Below are positions 19,813 to 31,409 of a DNA stretch of 64,000 bases, in pieces. The stretch's first letter is position 1. The number at the start of each line of letters is the position of its first letter. This stretch comes from Mantis religiosa. Its lineage: Eukaryota > Arthropoda > Insecta > Mantodea > Mantidae. The translations under genes and the position numbers were made by a program. Location of the stretch: contig CM060953.1 of assembly GCA_030765055.1 (NCBI GenBank), positions 17,087,518 to 17,151,517 on the forward strand, in the 5' to 3' direction. The notes beneath the pieces are model-generated. The model ran no database searches. It worked only from the letters and a program-made list of their open reading frames with translations, and was not told the origin of the DNA.

Positions 19813-20355
19813 TGTGACTCTGTGGGTTCGTAGAATCAAAATTCCAAGTTACAGGAATTCCAAATGTTCTTTATTTCTGTAGAAATACGCTCTGTTCTAT
19901 TCTTACAGTAGTCTCATTAAGTCACATACACAATCACAATCTACCAAGGTCGATGACCACAACAACAGCGTTCTGATTACATCTGTTTACTACATCTGCT
20001 CTCGTTACAACACTCTACAACTGTTTACCCCTGCTGCTCTGTTTACGACTGTCTCTTCGCAAGTCGCCGCTTCCTTGAATACCTCATTGATAATTCGAGA
20101 CTGTTCTGTAACAATCACTAGATATTTCTGGAACAAACAACAAATCGAATGTTCTATAAAACAATCAAGACGTCACCAGAATGTTTCAATTACCTCACTT
20201 ATCTGTGTCAGTAAGTCTTTTATCTCGCGCTTTCTTTATCTGTTTTTGTAGGCTCTTTATTTCCACACTGTCTGCCTATCAGTTCCTTTGTGTAAACAAG
20301 CCGCGCGAACCCTTTTAGTGCGTACGCCGCCAGTCGTAAAAAGGGATTCGGTCCA
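19813..20355 (-). mobile_element. solo LTR-like segment, type 3, copy 1
   Basis: About 543 bp, TGTGACTCTGTGGGTTCG ... GGTCCA, inserted at the end of the hAT frame. In the sister copy at 31410 it is flanked by ATAT on both sides. Minus-strand polyadenylation signal GAAATAAAGAAC near 19872. A 76-codon plus frame in the sister copy is incidental. Confidence 0.6.
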
Positions 20356-20619
20356 ATAAGTATAACATTTTTTTTCCAAAATAAAACTTATAAAATCGAA
20401 GCAATGAAGGCGATTAACAAATAATAATTTCTGTGGTATACCGAGAGTGGCTATTTGTGATTCATCACTAGATTTTCATAGCACATTACAAACAGAAGTG
20501 AAGTGAAATATGTTGCACAAATATTTAGACCTACCTAAGGTATCCTAGACCAAAATAGAGTGAATGTATATCTACTATTCCTTATTTTACTAGTAGCCAG
20601 TCCACCACTGACTCTGAAC
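20356..20619. other. sequence after LTR3
   Basis: Shared by the three b blocks. A plus-strand reading NKTYKIEAMKAINK could be the far end of the hAT protein, but the match is too weak to call. Confidence 0.35.
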
Positions 20620-21145
20620 GAAGGTACATACCTTCACCTGTTCCACATTACGTCATGTGCATTGCGGGTTGCACACTCAGACGTCATACTTCTCCCTCAT
20701 TGAGTACATACTTGCCGACGTCCAGTTTAGTACTTAACCGACATACAGACGCACGTATAAACACGTGGAAAGTTCTATAAATACATACTATGTACGTTAT
20801 AAAGACACGCTCTTTTAGTTCTTAACTAACAGCCAGGAGAGCAACATTAATTCTGAGATTGTCAGGTAATACTGTTCCAACCTTGTCTTGCTGTCCAAAG
20901 ATGGCTCCACCTGTAATATCTTACAGCGGTGAAGAAAATTTCTAATTATTTCCAACGTATTATCAGGAACTGTATATATACTTTTTGCGTATACTTTAGA
21001 TTTATTTGCTTTTAATCTATAAAAGTAAATGGTAATTAGAATATATTTTGATACAAATTTGACCGAAAAAATAATCCCGTATAAGAATGGAAGTCTTCTG
21101 ACTTCAACATATAAACTACAATTTTTACAGCTTTAATTCGTATTT
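20620..21145. repeat. leader and K core copy 10
   Basis: Leader gaaggtacataccttcacc, then tacagacgcacgta; box at 20899 (CCAAAGATGGCTCC). The variant cgaaaaaataatcccgtata is shared only with the copy at 51890. Confidence 0.85.
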
Positions 21146-21699
21146 TATATGGATTTTAGGGTAATTAATTTTTTAAATGCTTGTGTTGTGCTATTATAGT
21201 TTCCTGAGAATACTAGCTCCAAGATAAAATTTGCAACAAGGCGCGATCAGAGCATGACTAGTAATAGAGTTTGGAATGAAATTACAAAAATTCGCGCTCA
21301 CTATGCTTGTAGCCATGCCATTTTTCTTGAACACAGTAATATTTAAATGAAATAGTTGATGCGAATCTCTTACCTGTTCTCCCTGGACTTCAGTGACAGT
21401 GATATCTCACTGCGATTACGTCACGCTCTCAAGACTCACTGGATGCTTTATTTCATATGTCGCTATTCAGGGAAGTTGTTCAGTCTCCAAAAAATTAAAT
21501 ACTCTTATTCCTGAAATTTTTTCACTTGATACAACGTAAAACTGAGTCAAATAATTTTGCCTTTAGTCTTATTTTAAAACTTCTACGCCTGACATCTTCA
21601 TCTGTTAAGTCATTATTACTGTCATCCTCCTCTCTGTTTCCATCCCATTGTCATCAATTATAGTCCTTTTAATTTCTTCCTCCGTTAGTACATTGAAAC
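21146..21699. repeat. P segment with T C-terminal scrap
   Basis: P to ~21590 with ACAGTGATATCTCACTGCG at 21397, then about 100 bp of the T C-terminal coding end (tgttaagtcattattactg). The rest of T is gone. Confidence 0.65.
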
Positions 21700-22010
21700 A
21701 TGACGTTAAAGAACACACATTTCATTTCAGGTTCTCTTATAAGGTGGTGTCGAAATTTTAGTTTTCCATCATATTGCTTTCCAACGTGGTTAATGCACCT
21801 GAACCCTGAACGCATTTTAATATACGGATTTCTTGTTCTATATCGTGATTCTCATTACATAAATGGTACCTACTGCCGATTTGTCTGTTCTTGATGTTTC
21901 TAAAATACTCTAATGTTCAACTTTGGGTTTTTGACATTGTCAATGTTGCCTGTCTTTGCAGTTTATCAGGTACACACCTGAGCTTTGGTCTGTAGGCTTC
22001 TCCTTTGTGT
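21700..22010 (-). pseudogene. Penelope-like GIY-YIG fragment
   Basis: Minus strand: YFRNIKNRQIGS, YHLCNENHDIEQEIRILK. Sister copy at 52690-53010. Ends exactly where LTR4 begins. Confidence 0.6.
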
Positions 22011-22482
22011 TGTCACTTTGTGGGTTGGTGAAATTAAAAGTCAGGTTTGTAGAAGTTCAAAATGCTCTTTATTTCCATAGAAAGACATTTGTACAGCCCT
22101 TTGCAGCAACATACACACATAGACTCTCGTGGCTTCAGCACACGAAAACAAACAAAAGAATTCACTATCAAATTACTACACGATTATCAGTTCTCAACTC
22201 GAAACAATTCAAATGTCCATACACTGCAGCAAAACTCCATTCACTGACTGGACGCTGAGTCCGCTTTTCTCTTATTTATAACACAATAATCGTTTCTCGA
22301 AACCTGTCGAAGTATCACGATCTTTCACGATAGCGAGAGAAAGGGAAGAATTATCCAGACTATTTCCGTCTCTTTCCCTCTCGGCAAGCGCTAGCGCGCG
22401 CCGGCCTAGTCGTGGCTTGGCGCACTTCTGTCTCTTTATTTCTCCGCTTCTCTCACTCTTTCTCTCTGTGTCGTCGTTTCCA
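22011..22482 (-). mobile_element. solo LTR-like segment, type 4
   Basis: TGTCACTTTGTGGGTTGG ... CGTTTCCA. Minus strand has TTATAAATAAGAG (TATA-like, near 22270) and GAAATAAAGAG (near 22065). The right half is GC-rich (gctagcgcgcgccgg). The b/c block at 53 kb keeps only the first ~20 bases. Confidence 0.55.
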
Positions 22483-22544
22483 TACGAATAAAATTTATAC
22501 TAATATTGGAGGAATGTTGCACATAAGGACCTGTTGAAGTCACG

Positions 22545-22772
22545 CCGTGGCTCAGTGGCTAGACCGCTGGATTCTCACCAAGGCGGCCCGGGTCCGATCC
22601 CAGGCGACCGCAAAGTGAGATTTGTGGTGGACAGCACGGCGTTGGGGCGGGTTTTCTCCGGGACCTACGGTCTCCCCCGCCATCTCATTCCACCAGTGCT
22701 CCATCTTCATATCATGTATCATCAGTGTCACCGTCTGCGGTGCCGTATGTAGAAAAAGCGGGCGTTAAACAC
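22545..22772 (+). mobile_element. SINE-B copy 4
   Basis: One of the best tRNA-like heads: CGTGGCTCAGTGGCTAGAC (box A) and GGGTCCGATCCC (box B). The tail runs into a CA microsatellite. Confidence 0.87.
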
Positions 22773-22786
22773 TACACACACACACG

Positions 22787-22834
<48 letters not shown>
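22773..22834. repeat. (CA)n microsatellite at a SINE tail
   Basis: About 60 bp of CA with one CGCATA interruption, replacing the CACTACACATTACATTT tail found in other SINE-B copies. Confidence 0.95.
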
Positions 22835-22837
<3 letters not shown>

Positions 22838-23280
22838 GGACCTGTTGTCCAAGAGCGCAAGATTCATTGAAAAGCTCTTGCAAGGCAGGAAATTTAAATG
22901 CCCAGTTTAGTTCCCTAAGTTAGAAAAATGTTACACATAAAGTCCTGTTATTCAAGAGGGCAAATGTCATTAAAACTTCATGCAAACCTCTGTACTTAAT
23001 TGACCTGTTTACTATTTAACCGACATATACGTAAAAAGTTATAGAGCTATGTATTATGTACTTTAAATTACACGCTCTTTTAGTTCTTAAATAACCACCA
23101 GGGTGACAAACAATTGAAAGAGGGGAATGATCATACCTCATTCGCGTTTCAGTGAATAAAAGTAGACAGTAATTAGAATAAATGTTGACATAAATTTGAG
23201 CTAAGAAGTAATTCTGTATGAGAATGGAAGTCATCTGAATTAAATATATAAACAACAAACTTTCTAACTTTCTTTCATGT
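22835..23280. repeat. K core copy 11, box deleted
   Basis: The sequence goes from gatcatacctca straight to ttcgcgtttcagtg near 23150, removing the whole box and following ~120 bp. The same deletion is present near 53275. Confidence 0.75.
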
Positions 23281-23369
23281 TATAAATCGAATTGTGATCT
23301 TAACCCTTTTGAACACTTGAATAGTGCAATTATTGTGCCCTAAGAGCGGTAGTGCCACGTTTAGTTTTG

Positions 23370-23585
23370 CATCCCGCCTCGGTAGCGTAGATGCAAAATA
23401 TCTCTTATGATTTCCTTACCTATCTTGTTTCCATGGTAACTACAGATATACATGATATTTATGAACTACACCGAACTGGTCTACACATGTACCGAGGTCT
23501 AATTAGTACAGTGAAATGTTATTTAAATGAAATAGGAATAAACAATAACAGGAAGCATTATGTGCACAAATACTAAATATGAAAC
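23370..23585 (+). pseudogene. SINE-A scrap and hAT fragment
   Basis: Starts with a 5' scrap of SINE-A (cccgcctcggtagcgtagat). It is followed by an open piece (23391-23576) with YLVSMVTTD and VKCYLNEIGINNN, which parallels YLVSIVTDGARNMTG and VKRYIS...INNN of the hAT piece at 1640-1770. Sister copy at 53508-53711. Confidence 0.5.
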
Positions 23586-23587
23586 AC

Positions 23588-24037
23588 ACAAAGGGTGCCC
23601 GGTGCCTCTGTGGGGCTTTCCATAGGGCAAGACCTAGAGAATAACAAGCCGCTCCTCTGGTCCTGTGGGCTCAAGACGGGATGGAAGTGGATATACCACT
23701 TACGTGCGCAAAACCCAAAGAGAAAGGCTACCGATTAACCTCGGTAGGGCCGCCTGGTGATCTAGCACACATACTAGCTATGCAGGCTAGTACGCGGCAA
23801 TATATGGCTTCCCTCAACCCCGTCCGGAGACGTACCCGATCTCCCACGGGTATCGGGAAACACTCTCCTTCGAGTCCAACCCAATCCGAACAACTCCCAT
23901 TCAGGGAGGGGCTTGAATGTTCAGCCCGAGGTTCCTCTAGTAACGTCAGAGGTACCACGAGTGTTAGGTGTCCGTAGCGTACGTACCACGGCAGCTGAAG
24001 GGGACAGATCTCCTCCCCCACGAGGGCTATACACACG
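23588..24037. mobile_element. G2 element copy 1 (GC-rich short insertion)
   Basis: Paralogue of the precisely bounded copy at 39278-39760. Landmarks: GGGCAAGACCTAGAG, CTGGTGATCTAGCACAC, CTCCCATTCAGGGAGGGG. Its 5' end differs (joined to the hAT fragment). The two overlapping frames (98 codons plus, 102 minus) reflect stop-poor GC-rich DNA; I do not call a protein. Confidence 0.7.
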
Positions 24038-24232
24038 TCGTGTTTTAATTAAAATCCTTGGAGTAGTGTTTGAGAAAACAGTATTGTCTAACAATTCCTA
24101 TATATAAGGACTATGATACAATGAAGTACAAAATTAATATAATCTCAATTCGAACATATATTGCTAGTGTTTACCTAGATCACGTTTCGTAACGAACTTC
24201 CTAATGTCCTTCAGCTAATGTCGACTTGTACA

Positions 24233-24935
24233 ACGAGGTCAACCCGAAAGTCCGATGACCCCGGCCCCTATCAACCAGGAAGCGATGGAAAACTTCGGTG
24301 CAATACCTTCAGTCTAAGGACCCTGGCCGCGCCGTGTCTCAGTGGTTAGACCACTTGGCTCTCACCAAGGCGGTCCGGGTTGGATCCCAGGTGACCGCAA
24401 ACTGAGATTCGTGGTGGACAACACGGCGTTGGGCGGGTTTTCTCCGGTACATCCGGTTTCTCCTGCCATCTCATTCCTCCGGTGCTCCATCTTCATCTCA
24501 TGTATCAACCAGTGTCACCGCCTGCGGTGCCGTATGTAGTAAAAGCGGGCGTTACACACTACACATTACATTTCTAAGGACCCCCCATCTCAAGACAGGT
24601 GGAACTGGATACGTCGCATACGTGCGTCAGCCTCGCAGGATAGACTACCGAAATCCTCGGTGTGATCACCTGGTGGTTACCTTCTACTGGCTCTGCAGGC
24701 TAGTCCTCGGGACGCTTTAGGCAACCCTATGCCCTATCCGGGTGGCCGAGGTCTGGCCGTATCCAATCTCCCGTGGGTGTCGGGAACACACTGCCCCCTC
24801 GAGTTAAACGCAATCCGAATAACTCCCCTTCGGGAGGGGCTCGAATGTTCGGCCCGAGGTTCCTCATCGTAACGACAGAAGTGTCTCGAGGGCTAAGGGT
24901 CCACAGCGCCCGCACCAGGGCATCTGAAGCAATAG
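24233..24935. mobile_element. G1 element copy 2, interrupted by SINE-B
   Basis: The left end is at the usual TGTACA site. The body is split by SINE-B copy 5 after cagtctaaggaccc and resumes at ctaaggaccccccatctc. The 3' end differs from G1 copy 1 and resembles the G2 end (cgcaccagggcatctgaag), suggesting exchange between the two families. Confidence 0.7.
24324..24573 (+). mobile_element. SINE-B copy 5, nested in G1
   Basis: Perfect 10-bp flanking duplication CTAAGGACCC (24314-24323 and 24574-24583). It fixes the family's true ends: 250 bp from TGGCCGCGCCGTG to CACATTACATTT. The empty site is seen in G1 copies at 9415 and 40050. Shared with 54451-54696, so insertion preceded duplication of the block. 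Confidence 0.93.
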
Positions 24936-24983
24936 TGGCGTCTCCGATGTTGTCTTGATAAAGTTAAGGTTCTGAATCTTAGT

Positions 24984-25232
24984 TGCGTGGCGTAGCTGAG
25001 TGGGTAAACCTCTCTACTCTCACCAAAGCTACCCGGGTTCTATCCTATGCCTTCAAAAATTAAAATTTGTGGTAGACAACACGCTGCTGGGGCGAGTATT
25101 CCCCGGGATGTCCGGTTTCCTCCAACATCTCATTCCACCATTGCATCTTCATCTCTTGTAACATCAGTGTCACCGCCTGCGGTGCCGCGTTTAGTAAAAG
25201 CGGGCGTTAAACACTACACATTTCATTTTAGA
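24984..25232 (+). mobile_element. SINE-B copy 6
   Basis: TTGCGTGGCGTAGCTGAG, box B area GGGTTCTATCC, ends ACATTTCATTTTAGA. Only ~400 bp from copy 5 but more divergent, hence an older insertion. Confidence 0.8.
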
Positions 25233-25559
25233 TTCTCTTCAAAGGTGGCGTCAAAATTGGACAGTTTTTCTCCATACTGCGTAGTTAATGCAGTTAGACC
25301 CTGAACACTTTTTAATAAAGGTATTTATTCTTCTATATCATGATTCTCAATCCATAAATGGTACGCTACTGCCAATGTTACTGTTCTTGATGCCTCTAAA
25401 ACGCACTTTCAGCCTAATGTTCAACTTACTTTTTGTTTTGACATTGTAAGAGTTGACAGACTTTGCAGCTTATCCGGTGCATACTTGAGTTTTTGTCTGT
25501 GGAGTTTTACTTTGTATTAATTACAAGATTTTAAAAGTAGTACATTGATTTTTCCTGAG
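25233..25559 (-). pseudogene. Penelope-like GIY-YIG fragment
   Basis: Same composition as 10073-10345. It includes the sequence encoding the region after the domain (ggacagtttttctccatac, ggtacgctactgcc). Frames broken. Confidence 0.55.
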
Positions 25560-25584
25560 TGGGGCCAAATTTATACGTTCCTAT

Positions 25585-26165
25585 GAAACAATTTGTGTAG
25601 CCCTGCGATGGTAAACACTAGCAATATATGGAGCATCGAGCACTAATTCGTCTTAAAGTTATGTGAATTATACAACAATGTTAGACCTAAAGACCTGTTG
25701 TGTGAGACGGCAAATAACATCGAAAATTTCTTGCAAGGTACTGAATCTAAATGTCCAGTTTAGTGTTTAACCGACACACAGTCGTTAAAAGTTTTATAAA
25801 TGCTTACCATGTATGTTGTCATGACACTCCTTTAGTTCTCAATAAACCGTCAGGAGGCACTTTAGTTAAGAAATAAATTGACAGATGCTAATGTTCCAAC
25901 CTCGTCTTCCTCTCCACAGATGGCACCACCAGTAATATCCTGCCGCGGTGAAGAAAATTCGTAATTATTTACAAATTTTTTAATGTGAACTGCATTTATG
26001 CTCTTTGCGTATACTTTAACTTTGTTTGCAATTAACTGTATGAAAGTAAGCAGTAATTAGATTGTATTTTGACACAAACGTGACCGCAAACGCTATTCTA
26101 TATGAGAATGGAAGTCTTCTGAATTAAATATATAAGCCACAATTTTTATAATTGTTTTTCATTGC
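25585..26165. repeat. L leader and K core copy 12
   Basis: L near 25588; box at 25918 (AGATGGCACCACCAGTAATATCC). Confidence 0.85.
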
Positions 26166-26440
26166 AACATTCCAATAACCCGGGGTTACATTTATAAACT
26201 TTTTGCTGTATAATTATAGTACCTTGAGGTTTGCAATAACTTTCCATCACAGCATGACTAGTAACAGGGTTTGGAAAATTATAACGCCTACCTTGCCCCT
26301 ACCTGCTATTGGCCACGCAATGCTCCGTGAACAATGAAATATTTAAATGACAGATTTGATGAGAGCCTCCCACCTGATTTTCCTGGTCTACAATAACAGT
26401 GTCTCTGTTTTAAGCTTGATGAACTTGATAATCAGACTCT
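26166..26440. repeat. P segment, truncated
   Basis: P landmarks to ~26400 (CATGACTAGTAACAGGG, TTGGCCACGCAATGCTCC), then an abrupt join to the sequence that precedes SINE-B (agcttgatgaacttgataat). Confidence 0.65.
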
Positions 26441-26692
26441 TTGGCCGCGCCGTGGTTGAGTTGTTACACCACTCGTCTCGTCTCTCACCATGGCGGTCCA
26501 AGTTCCAATCGCTGCAAACGCAAAGTGATATTGTGGTAGACAACACGGTGTTGGGGCGAGTTTTCTCCGGCTTCTTCGTTTTTCTTCCACCATCACATTA
26601 CACTAGTACTCCAATTCATGTGTCATCAGTGTCTCACCGCCTGTGGTGCCGTATGTAGCAAACGCGGACGTTAACGACTACACATTTCATTT
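26441..26692 (+). mobile_element. SINE-B copy 7
   Basis: GGCCGCGCCGTGGTTGAG with a small TCGTC duplication; ends ACATTTCATTTTAGG. Possible degenerate flanking repeat agactctt / aggttctctt. Confidence 0.8.
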
Positions 26693-26744
26693 TAGGTTCT
26701 CTTCTAAAGCGGAGCATCGGCGAAGGAAAAAGTGTTCCTTTGGA

Positions 26745-27312
26745 AGAGCTGTGTAGCCGTGTGATGGTAAACACTAGCAATATATGGAGACATCGAGTAC
26801 CAGTTGGACTCAAAATTATACTAATTTTCAAAAAAGTCACACATAAGGACGTGTTGTGCAGACGGCTTATTCCATTGAAAAGTTCTTGCAAGGCAGTGAA
26901 TGTAAATGTCCGGTTTGGTATTCAACTAACACACAGACGCACACAGTTTGATGAAAATAAAGCATGTACGTCATAAAGACACGCTTTTTACTTCTTAATT
27001 AACCGCCAGTTTGACACACCAATTGAAAGATGGCAATGGTCATACCTCGTCTTGCCGTCCACAGATGGCTCCAGCTCTAATATGCAACCGCGGTGAATGA
27101 AATCTGTAATTATTTAGAAAGTTTTAAAAAGAACTGTATTTGTAGTGTCTGTTTGCGCATTGGGTTTATTCGCGTTTCACAGAATGAAAGTAAACAGTAA
27201 TTAGAATGTATTTTGACATAAATTTGAACTTAGAAGTTATTCTGTATGAGAATGGATGTCATCTGAATTAAATATATATACCACAAACTTTTTAACTTTT
27301 TTCATGGTATTC
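26745..27312. repeat. L leader and K core copy 13
   Basis: L near 26748; box at 27063, 1145 bp from copy 12. Ends ctttttaacttttttcatgg, an unoccupied jockey target. Confidence 0.85.
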
Positions 27313-27532
27313 CACGAATTAAAGAAACTTTTCAAACACTTATGTTGTGCAATTTTTGTCTCCTACGAGTGTCTTCTACAGCTGTATCCATTGTATGATT
27401 TGAAGTTGACTTATAAATATTTTTGCTGTGCAGTTATGGTACCTTGTGGTTTGCAACAAGTTTATATCACAAGAGTTTGGAATAATATCACGCTTCCGTT
27501 GCCCGTAGCTACTAATGGCCACGCAATGCTTC
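27313..27532. repeat. P segment, left part
   Basis: P interrupted at gcaatgct by element G3. Confidence 0.7.
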
Positions 27533-28023
27533 CAGGAGACCAGCAGAAGAGACGAGTCGTCCAGGTTTACCGGGACGGAGTGTTAACTTCCTAGCACCTA
27601 ACCGTTTGTGCGGCTTTATTTGGGCAGTATGATCGATTTGTCGTATGTCTCAGGCGATTTTCTTGGGCAGTGTAATGTCTAGTCTTAAATGGGCGCTATT
27701 GCCCGTGAGAGGTGTACGCCCAGTGCTGCCTGCGCGCTTCCACCTGCCTGTGAGGCATCTGAGCAGACCGCTTGACAGGCTAGAGGGAAGGAACTATAGT
27801 TCAGGTATGGGACTTACCGAGCCCAGGTATGGAGTCAGGGGAAAGTGGCCCTGTTTAGTTCTGGTTACGCAAAGCATCTTTGGGCGACCGGTAGCTCGGT
27901 CGACGGCAAGGAGCCCTTGTGTCGTAACGGACAAGGGTGTTCACCAGGTTATTAGGATGGGAGTCTAGCTTACTGTAGATCTCTGCCGCACAACGTGTAC
28001 AATGTACGGGACTCCGGAATAGG
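27533..28023. mobile_element. G3 element copy 1 (GC-rich, ~0.49 kb)
   Basis: Inserted in P with TGCTTC on both sides (27527-27532, 28024-28029). Uninterrupted P copies at 12285, 26310 and 57645 show the empty site. Internal landmarks: ACGAGTCGTCCAGG, GGGCGCTATTGCCC, CGGTAGCTCGGTCGACGG. No terminal repeats, tRNA boxes or protein recognised; the 107-codon plus frame is not preserved in the sister copy. Confidence 0.7.
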
Positions 28024-28261
28024 TGCTTCTTGAACACTGAAGTATTTAAGTGAAAGCTTTGATGCGATTTTCCCTGGTCTTCAATAGCAGTGATATCTCA
28101 CTTCACTCCCTCAGGAGTCACTGAATTGTTTATTTCATGTGTCGCTATTTAGGGAAGCCGTACAGTTAGTCTCTAACAAATTAAATACTCTAGTTCTAGA
28201 AAGATGTTTCAATTACACACAACTTAACAGAGTTAAACAATTTTGCCAGCCATCATACTTT
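28024..28261. repeat. P segment, right part
   Basis: Resumes at cttgaacactgaagtattt; AGCAGTGATATCTCACTTC at 28086. Confidence 0.7.
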
Positions 28262-28930
28262 ATTTCTTCTACGTTTGACACATCTTCGTCTGTTGAATCA
28301 TTGCCATCATCATTATTTCCATCTCATTGTCTTCAATTATAATTCTTTTAAGTTTTTCTTCCGTTAGTGCATTCTTTTCTAATAGTGATCTTTTATTTCA
28401 TCCACATTATGATATATATCTTCTCAATTCATTTGTCCAATTTGCTCACATGTCTGCCGGGTCAACGTTTCAGCTTTCATTTTAAAACTCACATTTCTGG
28501 AAGCATTCTTTTGTTCGGCATCTGTCCATATTAATTCTATAGGATTTAGATCCGGATTTTACGGAGGAAGCTTTATGGATGAATGGTTATATATGTGGCA
28601 ATATTTGGTCAATCAAAGCATTTTTCTCAGTCGGTTTGTTAGCTGGAAATAAATCATACAATTTTCTTTTTGTGTTACTATCATCCTTTGGGATATTGTG
28701 AATTTTTAAACAAGAAAGCATGCCTCTTCTTAAAGAACTTGACGTTGGAGGTTTATCTAATTGTGTATTATGGTAAGAGACATTAGCTATTCCTAGCACC
28801 GAGTTAAGGGGTAAATTAGGAATTAACATTATGATTAAAAACTCAACATAAATTCAGTATTCATTTGTTTATGAACATCTAATAGGCGTATGACTGTCAT
28901 AGCACATTACAGTCAACTAAACTGGAGGAC
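28262..28930 (-). pseudogene. DDE transposase remnant T4
   Basis: An open 80-codon piece (28829-28587) reads NLPLNSVLGIANVSYHNTQ: the second catalytic Asp is Ala here. After a frame change, NPDLNPIELIW near 28535 is the best-preserved third-acid motif in the window. C-terminal tail to 28262. Confidence 0.82.
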
Positions 28931-28984
28931 CATTGCGGGACTTATACATGAAACTACTATTTGACACATTTAGAGAAAACGCTC

Positions 28985-29335
28985 TTTTAATTGTTCACTA
29001 ACCGACAAGAGAGGAAATTTGCTTGACAAGCAAATTGAAAAGACAGAATTAGACTACGAACTCATATTGCTGTCTATAGATGGCCCCACCTGTAATATCT
29101 TGCCGCGCTGAAGAAGATTGCTAATTATTTACAAGGTTTTAAAACGAACTATATTTCCACTGTTGCACATCCCTTAGGTTTATTTGGTTTCTGCTTTTTG
29201 AATATAAAAATAATTAGAATGTATTTAGATAGAAATGTGACCGAAAAAAGTATTTCTGTGCGGCAATGAAAGTCTTGTAAGTTAAGTATACTATACAAAA
29301 ATTTTAGTTATTTCCTCTGTGAGTTGGTTCAATTC
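28985..29335. repeat. K core copy 14
   Basis: Box at 29088 (CTATAGATGGCCCC). Confidence 0.85.
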
Positions 29336-30895
29336 TAAGTTCGCACTTTTTAACACTGTGGGATGGCAGTATGCTTAGTAATAGGACTCTAAATGAAATT
29401 AACAAAAATCGCAATCAAGTTGCTCGTAATTGATATAGATGCATTCCTTTTACTTTACTCAAATGATCGTATAATTTAATACCGTTAGTACTTATGGATA
29501 TAAAATGTTTCGTGGGCTTTGACTGCAGCTTACGACTTTGAATAGCTTTCATAAAGTTTGTTAAAGCTTACATTAAATATTATTAGTATTTATTATCTGT
29601 AGCAATACAACAACTAGGATAACATAAAATAATTCTTAGCCGTTCAAAGTCAATATTTACTTGTATACATTTATTGTAACATTCCCGTAGCATGTCAGAT
29701 GACTTCCTCGTGATGTTGACGCTAAACAATTCATTTTGTCCTTCAAGGTAGGAATTACTGATATATCTCTTATGTTTTTCTTACCTACTTTGTTTCCATA
29801 GTTACCGCAGTTCTAGAGGATGGTATTGTACACGTGACTAATATAAACAACTTAGGATAGAATATGCATAGTCTGCAACTAAGCATAAAGCAGTTAATTT
29901 CCTTAAACCTAATTGGTATAAGTAGCTGATAAATTGGTATTTAACCAAGGTGGATGAAAATATTGGATTAGAATGTCTTTAAAACTGCTTCCCGAATTAA
30001 CTCGTTACTGGCGTTTTCAAGAGTTAATGTCTCTAATATGTCAAAACTGGAACTTATCACCTGCCAGTGCGACACTGTCCAGCGATTAACTTCCTTCTTG
30101 TATCATGTAGCCCTCTGCATTTATGTTTCTTTAACAGTTCTGATAGCCCAATACGTAATAGCGAAGATTGTTACTCCAAATATCATTGGTTCGGTTCCTG
30201 CAATGTAGTTAAGTTCTTGCTTTTTTCAATACATTTCTCAGAAGAAAGTCTAACTCCCTAATAACAGCAACACGTGAAACTCTTCGAAAGGTATAAGGAA
30301 TTGTGTACAGAGTACGACAGTCATATGTTCGCCGCTGTCAACTTTTTATTGAAAACGCAGTCGCCATTTCGAGCAGTTTGTATAAACCTGATGTAAAGAG
30401 TTGCATTTACTTTTACTTTATGTAAGTTCGTTCATCCTTTAAGCCATCTCCAATTTAGATGTAGAACATCTTAAGGTATTAAGCAGGATTTAACCTTTGT
30501 TAAAAAGAATTGTAATTAATTCCACAACAAAGTCAAATTACTCCGTAAAATATGTAAATTCAATCAAAAATTAACAGCTTGAACGAAACATAAGCAAACT
30601 ACCAAACAAAAAATGAAAAAAATTAAACTATCAAGAAAAGTGGAGACTCTAAGCCTTGAAGTTTCAGTTCAAATCTAATGTTATAGCTATTTCACCAGAG
30701 GGAGTGCTCCGGCAAGTCTCTTCACTTTCATGTGTTATGTACTCAAACGTTATTATCACTTGCAGTGTCGCACTGGTACTTTAGAACCTTTCCGCCGTAA
30801 GTTCCACATATGGACCAACACACAAATTACTTTTTTAAGATATCTCTACTTGCTCTGAAAATATTTCCTGTATTTAGCTCCCTGTATACTTATAT
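29336..30895 (+). repeat. decayed 5' part of hAT block E2
   Basis: Colinear with 17746-19312, offset about 11.6 kb. The forward version of the invertible segment is at 29650-29830. Confidence 0.5.
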
Positions 30896-31400
30896 TAAGG
30901 ACCTCTTGTTTGGTTAAGTGATTTAGCCCTTCTCACTCACATTTCTCAACATTTCAATACTCTTAATCGTCATTTTCTCAGGAAGTTCCACAACATAGTT
31001 CCTATGCATGACATGGTTAGGTTATTGGTAAACATGACAGAAGTATGGAAATCCCATCTGATGAAAAAAGAGTTTCATCAATTTGCATTTCTAAGATCTC
31101 TTCCCAATATTTCTGTAACAAACCTGAACAAATATACTGTTCTGTTAGATAACGTAAAGAGGGAGCTTAAAGTAGGCGATTCAGTGATTTTAAATCCATG
31201 TAAAATGATTTTGCTCTGTTTGCTGATATTCTTGCAATAGATTTACATAAGCTTAAACCAGAATTATAGTAGAAAGTCGCTGATTTACAATGTGATACTT
31301 ATATTCAATTTCAATGTAAGGATTTAACTGATTTGGATATATTTAAACATCTGAAAGCAGATACATATCCATCTCTTAGATCGTAGCAGCTATGTTTCGA
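30896..31400 (+). pseudogene. hAT transposase C-terminal part, copy E2
   Basis: Best-preserved start: LVWLSDLALLTHISQH, NTLNRHF, then an ORF (31004-31240) with MTEVWKSHLM and KEFHQFAFLRSLPN. A one-base change then alters the frame before the DFKS stretch. Continues as VADLQCDTYIQFQC and DTYPSLRS before LTR3. Confidence 0.85.
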
Positions 31401-31409
31401 TCCACATAT

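Noticed and set aside
22545..22640. tRNA genes
   Set aside because: Box A and box B are present, but the acceptor stem and 3' end do not fold as a tRNA and the sequence continues into a 250-bp repeated body, so these are SINE heads.
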